A stretch of DNA of 64,000 nucleotides from Citrobacter sp. JGM124 (GCF_018257795.1 NZ_JAERJD010000006.1:240514-304513); one strand, 5' to 3'; positions 9,370 through 19,106 are shown, counted from the stretch's first letter. Notes: generated from the letters alone by a model not told the origin. Numbers and translations are program-made.

Positions 9370-11055
9370 ATGCTGCAAAATCCCTCACAAAAGTATCAAT
9401 CACATCCGCCCATTTCCTTGCCCGATCGTCAATGGCCAGACAGGGTTCTCACCAAGGCACCACGCTGGCTCTCCACCGATCTCCGTGATGGTAATCAGGC
9501 GCTGGCGGAACCTATGGATAGTGCGCGTAAGTTACGCTTCTGGGAGCAATTAATCGCCTGTGGTTTTAAGGAAATTGAGGTGGCTTTCCCGGCGGCATCT
9601 GAGACCGATTTTCAGTTTGTACGGCGATTAATTGAAGAAAATCGCATTCCAGAAGATGTGACAATTCAGGTGTTAACCCAGGCACGCAGTGACTTGATTG
9701 AGCGTACATTCGCCTCACTGGAAGGCGCCAAACGTGCCACTGTGCATCTCTATAATGCGACAGCCCCGCTCTTTCGCACACTGGTATTTCGCCAGAGTAA
9801 AGAAGAGATAATCCAGTTGGCCGTCAATGCCTCACGCCAGATAAGAACCTTGTGTGAAGAGAAGCCCGGGACACAATGGAACTACGAATACTCGCCGGAA
9901 ACATTCTGTTTTACTGAACCCGATTTTGCGCTGCAAGTTTGTGAAGCTGTTACCGATGTCTGGGAACCATCGCGCGAAAGACCGATGATCCTCAACCTTC
10001 CTGCCACCGTTGAAGTCAACACGCCCAATGTGTACGCGGATCAGATTGAATATTTTTGCCGCCATTTCTCCCGACGTTCTGATGTTTGTATCAGCGTGCA
10101 TCCTCATAATGACAGGGGTTGTGGTATTGCCGCAGCAGAGCTGGCTATCCTTGCCGGGGCCGACAGAGTCGAAGGCTGCTTGTTTGGCAATGGTGAGCGT
10201 ACCGGAAACGTCTGTCTGGTCACGCTGGCAATGAACCTCTATAGCCAGGGTATTGATCCGGAGCTTGATTTTAGTGATATCAAAAGCGTGGTGGAGTGTG
10301 TCGAACAGTGCAACCAGTTACCTGTTCACCCTCGTCACCCCTATGCCGGTAAACTGGCTTTTACCGCCTTCTCTGGCTCCCATCAGGATGCGATTAAAAA
10401 AGGATTCAATGCCCGCGAGTCATCCCCCTCCCCGCGCTGGGAGATGCCTTATTTGCCCGTTGATCCCAAAGATATAGGCTGTACTTATGAGGCCGTCATT
10501 CGTGTGAATAGTCAGTCAGGTAAAAGTGGCGCGGCCTGGATGCTCGAACAGAATCATGGACTGGTATTGCCACGGGGTTTGCAGCAAGACTTCAGCCATC
10601 ATGTCCAGCGCCAGACGGATCGTCACGGGCATGAGATGACGCTAACCGCCTTATGGCAACTATTCCGCGAATTATACGGCCCTCACCCGCTGGCTGAGTA
10701 TCAGTTACTGGATTATCGCAGTGAAAGTTACGCTGATGGCGCTTTGCAGCTGGTAGCAAAAACGCAAACTCCAGAGGGAATCATCACGTTGCAGGGTAAA
10801 GGTAACGGGTTGCTGTCAGCCATGACTGATGGGCTAAAAAGCCACTTTGCTATTACGGTTGGGATAGATCATTACCATGAGCATACACTGGGGCGCCATA
10901 GTGAGAGCCGTTCGGCAGCCTATATTCGCTGTATCTTTGCTAATGGAGAAAGCCACTGGGGAGTCGCCGTTGACAACGATATTTCCCGGGCATCACTGCA
11001 AGCCTTACTCAATACCCTGCTCCCCATTATTGGGAGCAAAGTAATCACTGGGTGA
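9370..11055 (+). CDS. leuA: 2-isopropylmalate synthase, LeuA type 2 (stand-alone)
   Basis: The enzyme should condense acetyl-CoA with a 2-oxoacid (2-oxoisovalerate in leucine synthesis). The 561-residue protein is of the longer LeuA2 type. The N-terminal HMGL-like barrel shows STDLRDGNQ (residues 35-43, metal ligand Asp40), HPHNDRG (244-250) and GNGERTGN shortly after. A C-terminal regulatory (LeuA dimer) domain covers about 420-561. AAGGAG precedes the ATG. No leuBCD lies nearby; the gene sits between emrAB and an AraC regulator and is absent at this place in E. coli. Its last 51 bases overlap the end of the convergent araC-type gene. It may be a second or substitute leuA, or serve a specialised 2-oxoacid elongation. 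Confidence 0.88.
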   Translation: MLQNPSQKYQSHPPISLPDRQWPDRVLTKAPRWLSTDLRDGNQALAEPMDSARKLRFWEQLIACGFKEIEVAFPAASETDFQFVRRLIEENRIPEDVTIQVLTQARSDLIERTFASLEGAKRATVHLYNATAPLFRTLVFRQSKEEIIQLAVNASRQIRTLCEEKPGTQWNYEYSPETFCFTEPDFALQVCEAVTDVWEPSRERPMILNLPATVEVNTPNVYADQIEYFCRHFSRRSDVCISVHPHNDRGCGIAAAELAILAGADRVEGCLFGNGERTGNVCLVTLAMNLYSQGIDPELDFSDIKSVVECVEQCNQLPVHPRHPYAGKLAFTAFSGSHQDAIKKGFNARESSPSPRWEMPYLPVDPKDIGCTYEAVIRVNSQSGKSGAAWMLEQNHGLVLPRGLQQDFSHHVQRQTDRHGHEMTLTALWQLFRELYGPHPLAEYQLLDYRSESYADGALQLVAKTQTPEGIITLQGKGNGLLSAMTDGLKSHFAITVGIDHYHEHTLGRHSESRSAAYIRCIFANGESHWGVAVDNDISRASLQALLNTLLPIIGSKVITG

Positions 11056-11790
11056 GACCCCCAGGGTACGGCGAAACATCGCACTGAATGCACCAGGATT
11101 TTCGTAACCTAACTCAAGGGCAACCCGGATCACCGACTGCCCTTGGGCAAGCAGACTAAGGGCTTCCATCAGACGAGCCCGCCTTACCCATTCACTGAAA
11201 GCCAGGCCAGTCTGCTGACGAAAATGCCGTAGCAATGTTCTTTCACTCACACAGATTTGCTCCGCGGCTTGTGCGGTGGTCCATATGCGCCCCGGATGGG
11301 CCTGGATCTGTCGACACAGGGCGAGTAATCCTGCTGACTGAGGTTCCGGTAAATTGAAAGGCAAAACCCCCATCACACGGATTTCATCAAGTATTAATTC
11401 ATAGATCCGTTCTTCTCGGCTTCCTGCTTGATAACGCTCTGGCAGGATCAGGGCATTGATGATCAACTCTCGCAACAAGGCTGAAACCTGTACAACCTGA
11501 CAGACTGAAGGCAAATCAGCCCGGGCTAAGGGGTCAATAAATAACGTTCTGGCCGCCACATTTCCTGTCATTTGTAAACGATGACGCGTTCCGGCGGGTA
11601 ACCAAACCCCTCGACTCGGCGGCACGACCCAATGCCCATGCCCTGTCTCCACACGCACCACACCACTTAATGTATGGAGGAGCTGGGCACAGTCATGGCT
11701 ATGCCAGGGCTCCTGAGCACCATGAGGGTAATCGCAGGCAAAAGGCACTAAAGGACGCGTCGAAAAATCAAACTGAAGCGAAGTGGACAT
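11005..11790 (-). CDS. AraC-family transcriptional regulator
   Basis: This is a 261-residue regulator with an N-terminal cupin-like sensor (about 1-110, with the His-rich segment PWHSHDCAQLLH) and a C-terminal AraC double helix-turn-helix (about 160-253; second helix signature ALELGYENPGAFSAMFRRTLGVSP). The architecture resembles NimR (YeaM), a regulator of an MFS exporter in E. coli. Here it converges on and overlaps the leuA-type gene, so the two mRNAs are complementary at their 3' ends. The target is unknown; emrAB, the leuA-type gene or distant genes are all possible. The ATG has only a weak Shine-Dalgarno. Confidence 0.85.
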   Translation of the reverse strand: MSTSLQFDFSTRPLVPFACDYPHGAQEPWHSHDCAQLLHTLSGVVRVETGHGHWVVPPSRGVWLPAGTRHRLQMTGNVAARTLFIDPLARADLPSVCQVVQVSALLRELIINALILPERYQAGSREERIYELILDEIRVMGVLPFNLPEPQSAGLLALCRQIQAHPGRIWTTAQAAEQICVSERTLLRHFRQQTGLAFSEWVRRARLMEALSLLAQGQSVIRVALELGYENPGAFSAMFRRTLGVSPSDYFAPNNGEQGIE

Positions 11791-11895
11791 AGTTATCAGG
11801 CTGAGTGGTGGAGGACTTCAGTATAGCAATGGCTGAGGGTTAAAAAGTACCTGAGTAATAACAAAAAGCCGATCCTGAAGATCCACTTTCATAAA

Positions 11896-11930
11896 CAGTA
11901 AAAAAGGCTCATGTGGATAACATGAGCCTT
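11896..11930 (-). terminator. luxS terminator
   Basis: Read leftward, AAGGCTCATG and CATGAGCCTT (11904-11913 and 11921-11930) form a 10-bp stem with a 7-base loop, followed by TTTT and then ACTGT. It begins 30 bases after the luxS stop. Confidence 0.85.
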
Positions 11931-11960
11931 ATAAACTACGGCACGAAAGACGATTTATGA

Positions 11961-12476
11961 CTAGATATGCAGCTCTTTCAGTGTCTCTTTTGGCAATGCC
12001 AGTGCTTCGTTGCTATTGATACTCACGCCGTGCTCAATGATATGACGAGCGATATCCTGCGCCTCTTCCAGGGAGTGCATATGCCAGGTTCCGCACTGAT
12101 AAACATTCAGCTCAGGGATTTGTTTCTGATCTTTCACCTTCAGGACATCCTGCATGGCCGCAACCCAGGCGTCAGCAACACGTTGCTCTTCAGGCACACC
12201 AATCAGGCTCATATAGAAACCCGTACGGCATCCCATTGGCGAGATATCGATAATTTCTACGCCATTACCATTGAGATGATTGCGCATAAAGCCTGCAAAC
12301 AGGTGCTCCAGTGTATGGATCCCTTTTTCTGGCATCACTTCTTTGTTCGGGATACAGAAACGCAGGTCAAAGACAGTAATGGTGTCGCCGTGAGGCGTAT
12401 GCATCGTTTTGGCGACACGAACGGCTGGAGCCCCCATACGAGTATGATCAACGGTGAAGCTATCCAACAATGGCAT
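11961..12476 (-). CDS. luxS: S-ribosylhomocysteine lyase LuxS
   Basis: LuxS cleaves S-ribosylhomocysteine to homocysteine and DPD, the precursor of autoinducer-2, and is part of the activated methyl cycle. All 171 residues align with the enterobacterial family. The metal-binding HTLEH (about residues 54-58), the catalytic Cys in MGCRTGFY (about 84) and the C-terminal metal ligand in YQCGTWHMH are visible. An AGGTC Shine-Dalgarno precedes the ATG. As in E. coli it lies downstream of gshA, with the micA sRNA gene divergently placed in the gap. Confidence 0.97.
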   Translation of the reverse strand: MPLLDSFTVDHTRMGAPAVRVAKTMHTPHGDTITVFDLRFCIPNKEVMPEKGIHTLEHLFAGFMRNHLNGNGVEIIDISPMGCRTGFYMSLIGVPEEQRVADAWVAAMQDVLKVKDQKQIPELNVYQCGTWHMHSLEEAQDIARHIIEHGVSINSNEALALPKETLKELHI

Positions 12477-12513
12477 ATCATGACCTCCAATGAATGATTT
12501 TTTTAAAAATAAA

Positions 12514-12542
12514 TGAAACTATTCTTTCCGGTGCGAGTCTGA
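12514..12542 (+). promoter_or_regulatory. Sigma-E-type promoter of micA
   Basis: TGAAACT (about 12514-12520) resembles the sigma-E -35 element GGAACTT, and TCTGA (12538-12542) is the typical -10. The spacer is 17 bases and the inferred RNA start (12549) lies 7 bases downstream of the -10. In E. coli micA is transcribed by sigma-E during envelope stress. Confidence 0.75.
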
Positions 12543-12548
12543 ATATGT

Positions 12549-12620
12549 GAAAGACGCGCATTTATTATCATCATCCCTGTATTCAGTGATGAATTTTGGC
12601 CACAAGTATGTGGCCTTTTT
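12549..12620 (+). ncRNA. micA: MicA (SraD) small regulatory RNA
   Basis: MicA is an Hfq-dependent, sigma-E-induced RNA that represses ompA and other envelope mRNAs. The 72-nt sequence starts GAAAGACGCGCATTT, as in E. coli, and this 5' part holds the ompA-pairing seed. A first hairpin lies around the segment CCCTGTATTCAGTGATG. The terminator is a GGCCACA/TGTGGCC stem (12598-12604 and 12609-12615) followed by TTTTTCTTTTT. It sits between luxS and gshA, divergent from luxS, exactly as in E. coli. The rightward hairpin with T-run makes no sense as a gshA terminator, which supports the call. Confidence 0.9.
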
Positions 12621-12629
12621 CTTTTTGAA

Positions 12630-14186
12630 TCAGGCATGTTTTGCAAGCCAGGTTTCAAACGGCTCTTTATCACTGGCCTCAATCGCCTGCTGACGTTCCC
12701 AGGAGGCATCACGTTCATTCTGCAGCATTTCGGGTGTCAGAATCTCCAGTGGCTCTGAAATCAGCTCCTGTCGATATTTCGCTGAGAGTTCCCTTCCTGT
12801 GCCATCGATACCTTTTTCAATCATTGATTGTAGTATACGTGCAGAATAGGTCAGTGATGGATCATCAAAACAGTTTACCAGCTGGCTACAAACCTGCTGA
12901 TAATCCTGATTTCCGGCAATACCATCCAGCACTTCCGCCACCCGGGCTAAATCAGCAAATAATCCATGCCCGACTTCCGAAAGAGGGTGCTGGGCCGTTT
13001 CACAGCCAATACCAAGTGTCAGACCCGGTTTACGACCTTCAAGGATCACACGATTCCAGTTGACCCGGGTACAAAGCAGTTCTTCACTGCTCATTTCTGG
13101 CGCATCCGCCAGGGCACACCAAATCATAAACAGATCAAGAAAACGAATCTGTTGCTCATCAACCCCTATAGCTGAGAATGGGTTAATATCCAGAGATCGC
13201 ACTTCAATGTATTCGATTCCACCGCGTAACAATGCGTCGGAAGGCGATTCATCATCACGAGTAACACGTTTAGGGCGAATCGGAGCATAGAGCTCATTTT
13301 CTATCTGCAGTACATTAGTATTGATCTGCAAATGCCGGCCTTCATGGGTCAGGCCAATTTTGGCATAATCCTCAGATGGTGTTCGGATTGCAGCCTTCAA
13401 ACCTTTGACATAGGTCTCGAGATTATTGAAGGTAATACCAAGTGCACTTTGGGATTTATTGGTGTAACCAAGGTCACTCAGACGCAGAGAGGTCGCATAA
13501 GGCAGGTAATACATACCGCACTTATTTTTTTCAAATGGCAGCGAACTGGGTTTGCCTTGTAAGAAAGAAGAACAAATTGCAGGGGAAGCACCGAACAGAT
13601 AAGGGATGACCCAACCAAAGCGGTAATAATTACGGATCAAGCGGAAGTAGCCATCAGAGATAGCCTCTTTACCACTCTGAACATCTTTAACACCACATCT
13701 GGCTTGCCAGAATGAAAGCGGTAGTGAAAAGTTATAATGCACACCAGAGATGGTCTGCATCAACGCACCATAGCGATTCTTTAAACCTTCACGATAAAGT
13801 GTTTTAAGACGTCCTATATTTGAGCGGCCATATTGTGCCAGTTCAATATTCTGTCCGTTGTCAATGTAGCAAGGCATGCTGAGTGGCCACATCCGTTCAT
13901 CCCCGAGCTCGCGGGCAGTGTAACGGTGGATATCACGCAGGAACGTCAGCATATGATCAATATTGTTATCGACCGGTGTAATAAATTCCAGAAGTGCTTC
14001 TGCAAAATCGGTGGTGATCCACTTATGCGATAGTGCAGAACCCAGACTGTCTGGGTGTCTGGTTGTTGCCAGTTTACCATCGGGCGTCACGCGCAGTGTT
14101 TCACGCTCCAGGCCACGACCAATACCTGCTACCGCATGAGGATTTTTTTCCAGCCAGGCCAGTGCCTGTGATACATCCGGGATCAA
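12630..14186 (-). CDS. gshA: Glutamate-cysteine ligase
   Basis: GshA makes gamma-glutamylcysteine from glutamate and cysteine, the first and rate-limiting step of glutathione synthesis. The start is a TTG at 14186, with GGAGGT four bases upstream, giving [16 protein letters not shown] read as fMet-initiated. This gives 518 residues, the same length as E. coli GshA, which also uses TTG. The gamma-proteobacterial signature segments [31 protein letters not shown] and [15 protein letters not shown] are present. It lies downstream of yqaA. The rare start codon is likely to keep translation low. Confidence 0.96.
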   Translation of the reverse strand: MIPDVSQALAWLEKNPHAVAGIGRGLERETLRVTPDGKLATTRHPDSLGSALSHKWITTDFAEALLEFITPVDNNIDHMLTFLRDIHRYTARELGDERMWPLSMPCYIDNGQNIELAQYGRSNIGRLKTLYREGLKNRYGALMQTISGVHYNFSLPLSFWQARCGVKDVQSGKEAISDGYFRLIRNYYRFGWVIPYLFGASPAICSSFLQGKPSSLPFEKNKCGMYYLPYATSLRLSDLGYTNKSQSALGITFNNLETYVKGLKAAIRTPSEDYAKIGLTHEGRHLQINTNVLQIENELYAPIRPKRVTRDDESPSDALLRGGIEYIEVRSLDINPFSAIGVDEQQIRFLDLFMIWCALADAPEMSSEELLCTRVNWNRVILEGRKPGLTLGIGCETAQHPLSEVGHGLFADLARVAEVLDGIAGNQDYQQVCSQLVNCFDDPSLTYSARILQSMIEKGIDGTGRELSAKYRQELISEPLEILTPEMLQNERDASWERQQAIEASDKEPFETWLAKHA

Positions 14187-14259
14187 ATTGACCTCCAGCC
14201 TGTCAAATTCATTGTAATAAGCATATTTTTTGCCGGTTATGAATGTAGATACCACGCCA

Positions 14260-14688
14260 TCAGTGCCACCAGGCAGCGCCCTGGACCGTGACCATCGCGA
14301 CTACGATATAGCGCAGTGCTTTACCCAGACACAAGAAAAAAACCACGGACCCAATGTTCAAGCGTAACCACCCTGCCAAAAGGCAAAGTAGATCGCCAAT
14401 AAGCGGCACCCAGCTAAACAAAAGGGTTGCCGGGCCAAAGCGGGTCAACCAATCTTTCGCTTTTCCCTGCCAGCGTGATTGTATACGCTCAGGGAAAAAC
14501 CGCCCCAGAATAACGTTAGTTATACCCCCAAGGCTATTACCGATTGTTGCTATTAAGATCAAAGCCCATACAGGCCCGGAACCTGTAATCAACAATGCTA
14601 CTAATACTGCTTCTGAGCTACCGGGTAGTAATGTGGCACTCAGAAAACTGCTGGTAAACAGTGAAGAAAATGACAGCATGTCACTCAC
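14260..14688 (-). CDS. yqaA: DedA/VTT-type inner-membrane protein YqaA
   Basis: A 142-residue membrane protein of the SNARE-associated/VTT (DedA-like) family, the same length as E. coli YqaA; the function is unknown, although distant relatives are lipid scramblases or flippases. About four hydrophobic segments are visible, with the conserved GNSLGG motif (about residues 49-54) and the [10 protein letters not shown] segment near the C-terminus. It starts with GTG at 14688, overlapping the yqaB stop (GTGA), so translation is coupled to yqaB. gshA follows 73 bases after its stop. Confidence 0.93.
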   Translation of the reverse strand: MSDMLSFSSLFTSSFLSATLLPGSSEAVLVALLITGSGPVWALILIATIGNSLGGITNVILGRFFPERIQSRWQGKAKDWLTRFGPATLLFSWVPLIGDLLCLLAGWLRLNIGSVVFFLCLGKALRYIVVAMVTVQGAAWWH

Positions 14689-15251
14689 AGTACACGCACA
14701 TCCACTGCATCCATACCTGCTCGATGGGCTGCCTGAATACCAAAATCGGCGTCCTCAAAAACCAGACATTTCTCTGGTGCAATACCCATCAATGCAGCAC
14801 AACGTAAGAAAGTATCCGGTGCAGGTTTATGATGCTCAACATCATCAGCAGTAACCACTGCGACAAAATACTTTCGTAAGTTAAGACTATCGAGTAAGGA
14901 TAAAGCAAGACAGCGACTACTGCCGGTACCAACGGACATCGGACGGCGACCATACCACGCTTTGACGACTTCAATCTGGGGTAATGGCTTCACGGAGTCC
15001 AGTACAATAGTTCGCAGCACACGATCTTTTTCGTCAGCAAGGTGATAAGGATCGAGCCTGCTATCGTGACGGTCAATAATATCTTGAGCAATACGCCATG
15101 CTGGTGAACCGTTCAGGGCAGCCATTGCACTTTCATCATACTCCATACCGTAACGAGCAAGAGTGATATTCCAGGCTTTGTAGTGTGCCGGTTCCGTGTC
15201 AAGAAGTGTGCCGTCCATGTCGAAGATCAACCCATCATAGCGTTCGTACAT
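14685..15251 (-). CDS. yqaB: HAD-family sugar phosphatase YqaB (fructose-1-P/6-phosphogluconate phosphatase-like)
   Basis: YqaB is a haloacid dehalogenase-like phosphatase with activity on fructose-1-phosphate and related phosphates in E. coli. The 188-residue protein starting MYERYDGLIFDMDGT has HAD motif I (DMDGT, about residues 11-15), the beta-phosphoglucomutase-type cap, motif III Lys in HHKPAPDTF and motif IV in FEDADFG. The start at 15251 matches the E. coli N-terminus; an in-frame ATG four codons upstream (15263) lacks a ribosome binding site. It is the first gene of yqaB-yqaA. Confidence 0.93.
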   Translation of the reverse strand: MYERYDGLIFDMDGTLLDTEPAHYKAWNITLARYGMEYDESAMAALNGSPAWRIAQDIIDRHDSRLDPYHLADEKDRVLRTIVLDSVKPLPQIEVVKAWYGRRPMSVGTGSSRCLALSLLDSLNLRKYFVAVVTADDVEHHKPAPDTFLRCAALMGIAPEKCLVFEDADFGIQAAHRAGMDAVDVRVL

Positions 15252-15507
15252 CTTAGCTCTCATATTTAAAATGCAGGGATGCTACTTTATCGTAAACGAC
15301 GAATATTGTCGCTTCTTGTAACAAGATGATTCTTCATCATCTGACGGATTATTTATGCTCTCATCGTGATTAATACCCAAAAACGGTATAAACGCTAAAA
15401 CTTGATGGCAGAAAATAAATTGAGCAATGATTGATAAAAAAGATTTTTTAAGAAGATGACTGATTAAACAGATAACGCGAAAGGAGCAAACTTAGAAGGG
15501 AAAGTAA

Positions 15508-15584
15508 TGGTGCATCCGGGAGGATTCGAACCTCCGACCGCTCGGTTCGTAGCCGAGTACTCTATCCAGCTGAGCTACGGATGC
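15508..15584 (-). tRNA. argV: tRNA-Arg (anticodon ACG)
   Basis: A 77-nt cloverleaf with encoded CCA. The acceptor GCATCCG pairs with CGGATGC, the anticodon loop reads CTACGAA, and the T loop is GGTTCGAAT. It lies next to tRNA-Ser and downstream of csrA as in the E. coli serV-argV cluster, which has several arg copies there; only one is present here. ACG is converted to ICG by TadA in this group. Confidence 0.97.
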
Positions 15585-15588
15585 AAAA

Positions 15589-15681
15589 TGGCGGTGAGGC
15601 GGGGATTCGAACCCCGGATGCAGCTATTAACCGCATACTCCCTTAGCAGGGGAGCGCCTTCAGCCTCTCGGCCACCTCACC
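15589..15681 (-). tRNA. serV: tRNA-Ser (anticodon GCT)
   Basis: A 93-nt class II tRNA with encoded CCA, acceptor GGTGAGG/CCTCACC, anticodon GCT and a long variable arm. It is the first transcribed gene of the leftward ser-arg pair, 4 bases ahead of tRNA-Arg. Confidence 0.97.
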
Positions 15682-15758
15682 ACACGCCTCTTGCGAGACA
15701 CACCTCTTACGAGTACTTCGAAGAACTTGTTTCTGCGCTTCGTCGTTGTGTGGCGCAC

Positions 15759-15786
15759 ATATTACTTTCCCCGATTTATAAGTCAA
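15759..15786 (-). promoter_or_regulatory. Promoter of the tRNA-Ser/tRNA-Arg operon
   Basis: Read leftward, TTGACT (complement of 15781-15786) and TAATAT (complement of 15759-15764) are separated by 16 bases and followed by the G+C-rich discriminator GTGCGCC, which is characteristic of stringently controlled stable-RNA promoters. It lies about 80 bases upstream of tRNA-Ser. Confidence 0.75.
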
Positions 15787-16052
15787 ACAATTTTTCCAGA
15801 CTATTGTTCAATTGCACAATTTCAAGTCAATTAGCGCGTTAAGACGGCAAAAAGAGTATTTTATCAACAGACAAGTTTGTATCCGCCCAATTACCCCCGG
15901 TAATAAAAACCGTAACGATACGCAAAGATCGCGATAAAAAAGGGGGGGGCATAAAAGCTGAAGTCAGAAAAAAACTGAAAAGTTAGTACGAGGGGGGCAA
16001 TCACAGCAGAGGAGACGCGCCTCGCAATATTATAAGGCGAGACGCTGTGTGT
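15787..16052. other. Intergenic region csrA-tRNA-Ser
   Basis: Together with the tRNA promoter region this is a gap of about 370 bases with no gene. It includes an uninterrupted run of eight G near 15941-15949 and another G-run near 15993. No hairpin with a T-run strong enough to be called a csrA terminator was seen. Confidence 0.5.
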
Positions 16053-16238
16053 TTAGAAGTTCGTTTGCTGAGACTTTTCAGCCTGGATACGCTGGTAGAT
16101 TTCTTCGCGGTGGACGGAAACTTCTTTCGGAGCATTCACACCGATACGAACTTGGTTTCCCTTCACCCCAAGTACTGTCACAGTCACCTCATCCCCAATC
16201 ATAAGGGTCTCACCAACTCGACGAGTCAGAATTAACAT
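16053..16238 (-). CDS. csrA: Carbon storage regulator CsrA
   Basis: CsrA is a dimeric RNA-binding protein that controls translation and stability of mRNAs by binding GGA motifs in hairpin loops. The 61 residues are nearly identical to E. coli, differing only at the extreme C-terminus (SQQTNF). The RNA-contacting residues of strand 1 (LTRR) and the C-terminal R44 region (HREEIYQRI) are intact. An AAGGAG Shine-Dalgarno lies 6 bases before the ATG. It is downstream of alaS as in E. coli; a terminator-like hairpin lies between them. Confidence 0.98.
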   Translation of the reverse strand: MLILTRRVGETLMIGDEVTVTVLGVKGNQVRIGVNAPKEVSVHREEIYQRIQAEKSQQTNF

Positions 16239-16307
16239 TCTTTGCTCCTTGAAAGATTAAAAGAGTCGGGTCTTTAATAAATCCCGGCATATATCCATCA
16301 TATAACA

Positions 16308-16348
16308 CCAAAAAGTAAGCAGTGACGGGAATCTCGTCACTGCGTTAC
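16308..16348 (-). terminator. Probable alaS terminator
   Basis: Read leftward, GCAGTGACG and CGTCACTGC (complement of 16335-16343 and 16319-16327) form a 9-bp core stem extended by GTAAC/TTAC with one bulge, and TTACTTTTTGG follows. It lies between alaS and csrA. Confidence 0.7.
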
Positions 16349-16427
16349 ATTCCGCTATAAGTAGTTTAGCCGATATATTCTATGACAACCTGACTTTATT
16401 GTTATTAATACTGTGTATTTATTACGA

Positions 16428-16459
16428 ATATGCCACAATCTGAGTCAGTTGTGGCATAT
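16428..16459. repeat. Perfect inverted repeat downstream of alaS
   Basis: ATATGCCACAA (16428-16438) and TTGTGGCATAT (16449-16459) form an 11-bp perfect stem with a 10-base loop, starting 20 bases after the alaS stop. The T-run is poor in both directions, so it may protect the 3' end or act with the stronger hairpin at 16308-16348. Confidence 0.6.
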
Positions 16460-16478
16460 CTTTACACAGTAATGATGA

Positions 16479-19106
16479 TCATAGTTTTGCTGCTACCCAA
16501 CTTTCGACCCCTGCTAAAGCACCAGGAAGCGCCTGACTATCAGTGCCTCCGGCCTGGGCCATATCAGGACGACCACCACCTTTTCCGCCTACCTGCTGGG
16601 CTATCATGCCCACCAGTTCACCGGCTTTGACTTTATTGGTAACATCTTGAGACACACCAGCAATCAAAGAAACTTTGCCATCGACAACGGTGGCCAGCAC
16701 AATCACCGCAGTACCCAGTTGGTTTTTCAGGTCATCAACCATGGTACGTAGCATTTTCGGTTCAACATTACTGAGTGTGCTCACCAGCAGCTTAACCCCT
16801 TTGACCTCTTTGGCCTTGCTGGAAAGACTGGCACTCTCTTGTGATGCTTGCTGCTCTTTGAGCTGCTGTAACTCTTTTTCCAGCTGACGATTACGTTCCA
16901 TCATCGCCCGGACTTTATCACCCAGACTCTGGGTGTCGCCTTTCAGCAATAAAGCAATATCATGTAGTCTGTCGCTCTGCTCATGCAAGCTTTCCAGCGC
17001 ACCTTCACCGGTTACGGCTTCAATACGGCGGACACCTGCCGCGGTACCTGATTCGGCAACGATACGGAACAGACCAATATCCCCGGTGCGGGAAGCATGC
17101 GTCCCGCCACACAGTTCTGTGGAGAAGTCCCCCATGCTCAGGACTCTCACGTGGTCCTCATATTTCTCGCCAAACAGAGCCATAGCCCCTTTTGACTTCG
17201 CTGCATCCAGATCCATAATCTGTGTCTCAATCGACAAATTCTGACGGATCTGTGCATTGACAATATCTTCTACCGCACGGATTTCAGCAGGCTTCATTGC
17301 TTCAGAGTGAGAGAAGTCGAAACGCAGGCCTTTATCGTTTACCAGTGAGCCCTTCTGAGCAACATGGGTGCCAAGAACCTGACGTAGCGCGGCATGCAAC
17401 AGGTGAGTTGCAGAGTGGTTCAGTCGAATACGGTTACGACGAGCTTCATCAACCTCAGCCAACAACACTTGGCCTACCGCCAGGCTACCAATCACTAATT
17501 TGCCTTGATGCCCAATCGCCTGCCCATACTTTTGAGTGTCACTGACCACAAATTGCGTGCCGTTGGCATCCAGAGTACCGGTATCACCCACCTGCCCGCC
17601 AGACTCACCGTAGAACGGCGTCTTATCCAGGATAACAACCGCTTCATCGCCCTGATGAATCTGCTCAACGGGCTTACCATCAACAAAGAGAGCACGAACC
17701 GTCGCATTAAAGGCGTGGTGGTCATAGCCGTTAAACTCAGAAGCCCCATCCACACGAATCATGGCGTTATAGTCAGCGCCAAAACCGCTGGCGTCACGAG
17801 CACGACGACGCTGCTCTTCCATAGCCGCTTCAAAACCAGCCTCATCCACTGTAATATTCCGCTCACGGCACACGTCAGCAGTTAAATCTAACGGGAAACC
17901 ATAAGTGTCATAGAGACGGAAGGCTGTCTCACCATCAAGCACATTACCTTTCAGGTTAGCCAGTTCGTCATCCAATAGTGTCAAACCACGCTCGAGCGTT
18001 CGGGCAAACTGCTCTTCTTCTGTTTTCAGTACTTGCTCTACACGGGCTTGCTGTTCTGCCAGCTCCAGACCGGCATTTCCCATGACCTTAATCAGTGGGC
18101 CAACCAGTTTATAGAAGAAAGTCTCTTTGGCACCCAGCATATTACCGTGACGAATAGCGCGGCGAATGATACGACGCAGCACATAGCCACGGTTTTCATT
18201 CGATGGCGTAACTCCATCCGCAATCAGGAAAGCACAAGAACGAATATGGTCGGCAATGACGCGCAATGATTTATTCGATAAATCGGTTGCTCCCGTTACC
18301 TCGGCAACGGCTTGAATCAGTTTCTTAAACAGATCAATATCGTAGTTAGAGTTCACATGTTGCAGCACTGCAGCAATACGCTCTAATCCCATACCGGTAT
18401 CGACCGATGGTTTAGGCAACGGCAGCATGGCACCATCAGCCTGACGATTGAACTGCATAAAGACGATATTCCAGATCTCAATATAACGGTCACCGTCTTC
18501 TTCAGGGCTGCCCGGTGGGCCTCCCCAAATATGGTCACCGTGATCGAAGAAGATCTCAGTACAGGGGCCACAAGGGCCGGTGTCACCCATCTGCCAGAAG
18601 TTATCAGAAGCAAAAGGTGCGCCTTTATTATCCCCAATACGAATAATACGTTCACGCGGTACACCTACCTCTTTTTCCCAAATATCGTAGGCTTCATCAT
18701 CGGTTTCATAGACGGTTACCCACAGGCGATCTTTTGGCAGATTAAACCATTGTTCCCCTGTCAGTAACTCCCATGCGAAGTTAATGGCATCATTTTTAAA
18801 ATAATCGCCAAAACTGAAGTTCCCCAACATTTCAAAGAAGGTATGATGACGCGCAGTGTAGCCGACATTTTCCAAATCGTTATGCTTACCACCCGCCCGC
18901 ACGCAACGCTGTGACGTGGTCGCCCGGGAATAATTACGCTTGTCCAGCCCCAGAAATACATCTTTAAACTGGTTCATCCCGGCGTTAGTGAATAGCAAAG
19001 TCGGATCGTTGTGCGGAACCAGGGAGCTACTCGCTACAACCTGATGTCCTTTACTTTGGAAAAAATCGAGAAACGCCTGACGGATCTCAGCGGTGCTCTT
19101 GCTCAT
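16479..19106 (-). CDS. alaS: Alanine-tRNA ligase
   Basis: AlaRS charges tRNA-Ala and edits mischarged Ser/Gly. The 875 residues match the E. coli length (876). The N-terminal class II catalytic core starts [16 protein letters not shown], with [20 protein letters not shown]. The tRNA-recognition part follows. The editing domain contains [10 protein letters not shown] (about 566-575) and CGGTH (about 666-670). The C-terminal C-Ala/DHHA1 domain ends [11 protein letters not shown] and beyond. The ATG has AGGAT nearby. It lies between recX and csrA in conserved order. Confidence 0.98.
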   Translation of the reverse strand: MSKSTAEIRQAFLDFFQSKGHQVVASSSLVPHNDPTLLFTNAGMNQFKDVFLGLDKRNYSRATTSQRCVRAGGKHNDLENVGYTARHHTFFEMLGNFSFGDYFKNDAINFAWELLTGEQWFNLPKDRLWVTVYETDDEAYDIWEKEVGVPRERIIRIGDNKGAPFASDNFWQMGDTGPCGPCTEIFFDHGDHIWGGPPGSPEEDGDRYIEIWNIVFMQFNRQADGAMLPLPKPSVDTGMGLERIAAVLQHVNSNYDIDLFKKLIQAVAEVTGATDLSNKSLRVIADHIRSCAFLIADGVTPSNENRGYVLRRIIRRAIRHGNMLGAKETFFYKLVGPLIKVMGNAGLELAEQQARVEQVLKTEEEQFARTLERGLTLLDDELANLKGNVLDGETAFRLYDTYGFPLDLTADVCRERNITVDEAGFEAAMEEQRRRARDASGFGADYNAMIRVDGASEFNGYDHHAFNATVRALFVDGKPVEQIHQGDEAVVILDKTPFYGESGGQVGDTGTLDANGTQFVVSDTQKYGQAIGHQGKLVIGSLAVGQVLLAEVDEARRNRIRLNHSATHLLHAALRQVLGTHVAQKGSLVNDKGLRFDFSHSEAMKPAEIRAVEDIVNAQIRQNLSIETQIMDLDAAKSKGAMALFGEKYEDHVRVLSMGDFSTELCGGTHASRTGDIGLFRIVAESGTAAGVRRIEAVTGEGALESLHEQSDRLHDIALLLKGDTQSLGDKVRAMMERNRQLEKELQQLKEQQASQESASLSSKAKEVKGVKLLVSTLSNVEPKMLRTMVDDLKNQLGTAVIVLATVVDGKVSLIAGVSQDVTNKVKAGELVGMIAQQVGGKGGGRPDMAQAGGTDSQALPGALAGVESWVAAKL

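Noticed and set aside
9254..9553. Open frame upstream of and overlapping the leuA-type gene, considered as a leader peptide
   Set aside because: No Shine-Dalgarno, no run of leucine codons as in a leu attenuator, and most of it lies in the wrong frame inside the real gene.
11967..12497. Long frame antisense to luxS (176 residues)
   Set aside because: LuxS on the opposite strand is unmistakable; the antisense frame has no recognisable protein features.
12598..12620. Hairpin after gshA considered as the gshA terminator
   Set aside because: The T-run lies on the rightward strand, opposite to gshA transcription; it is the 3' end of micA.
12641..13063. Frame antisense to gshA
   Set aside because: A shadow of a conserved gene without its own signals.
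15507..15842. 111-residue open frame across the tRNA-Arg/tRNA-Ser genes
   Set aside because: It is antisense to two clear tRNA genes; such shadow frames over tRNAs are common.
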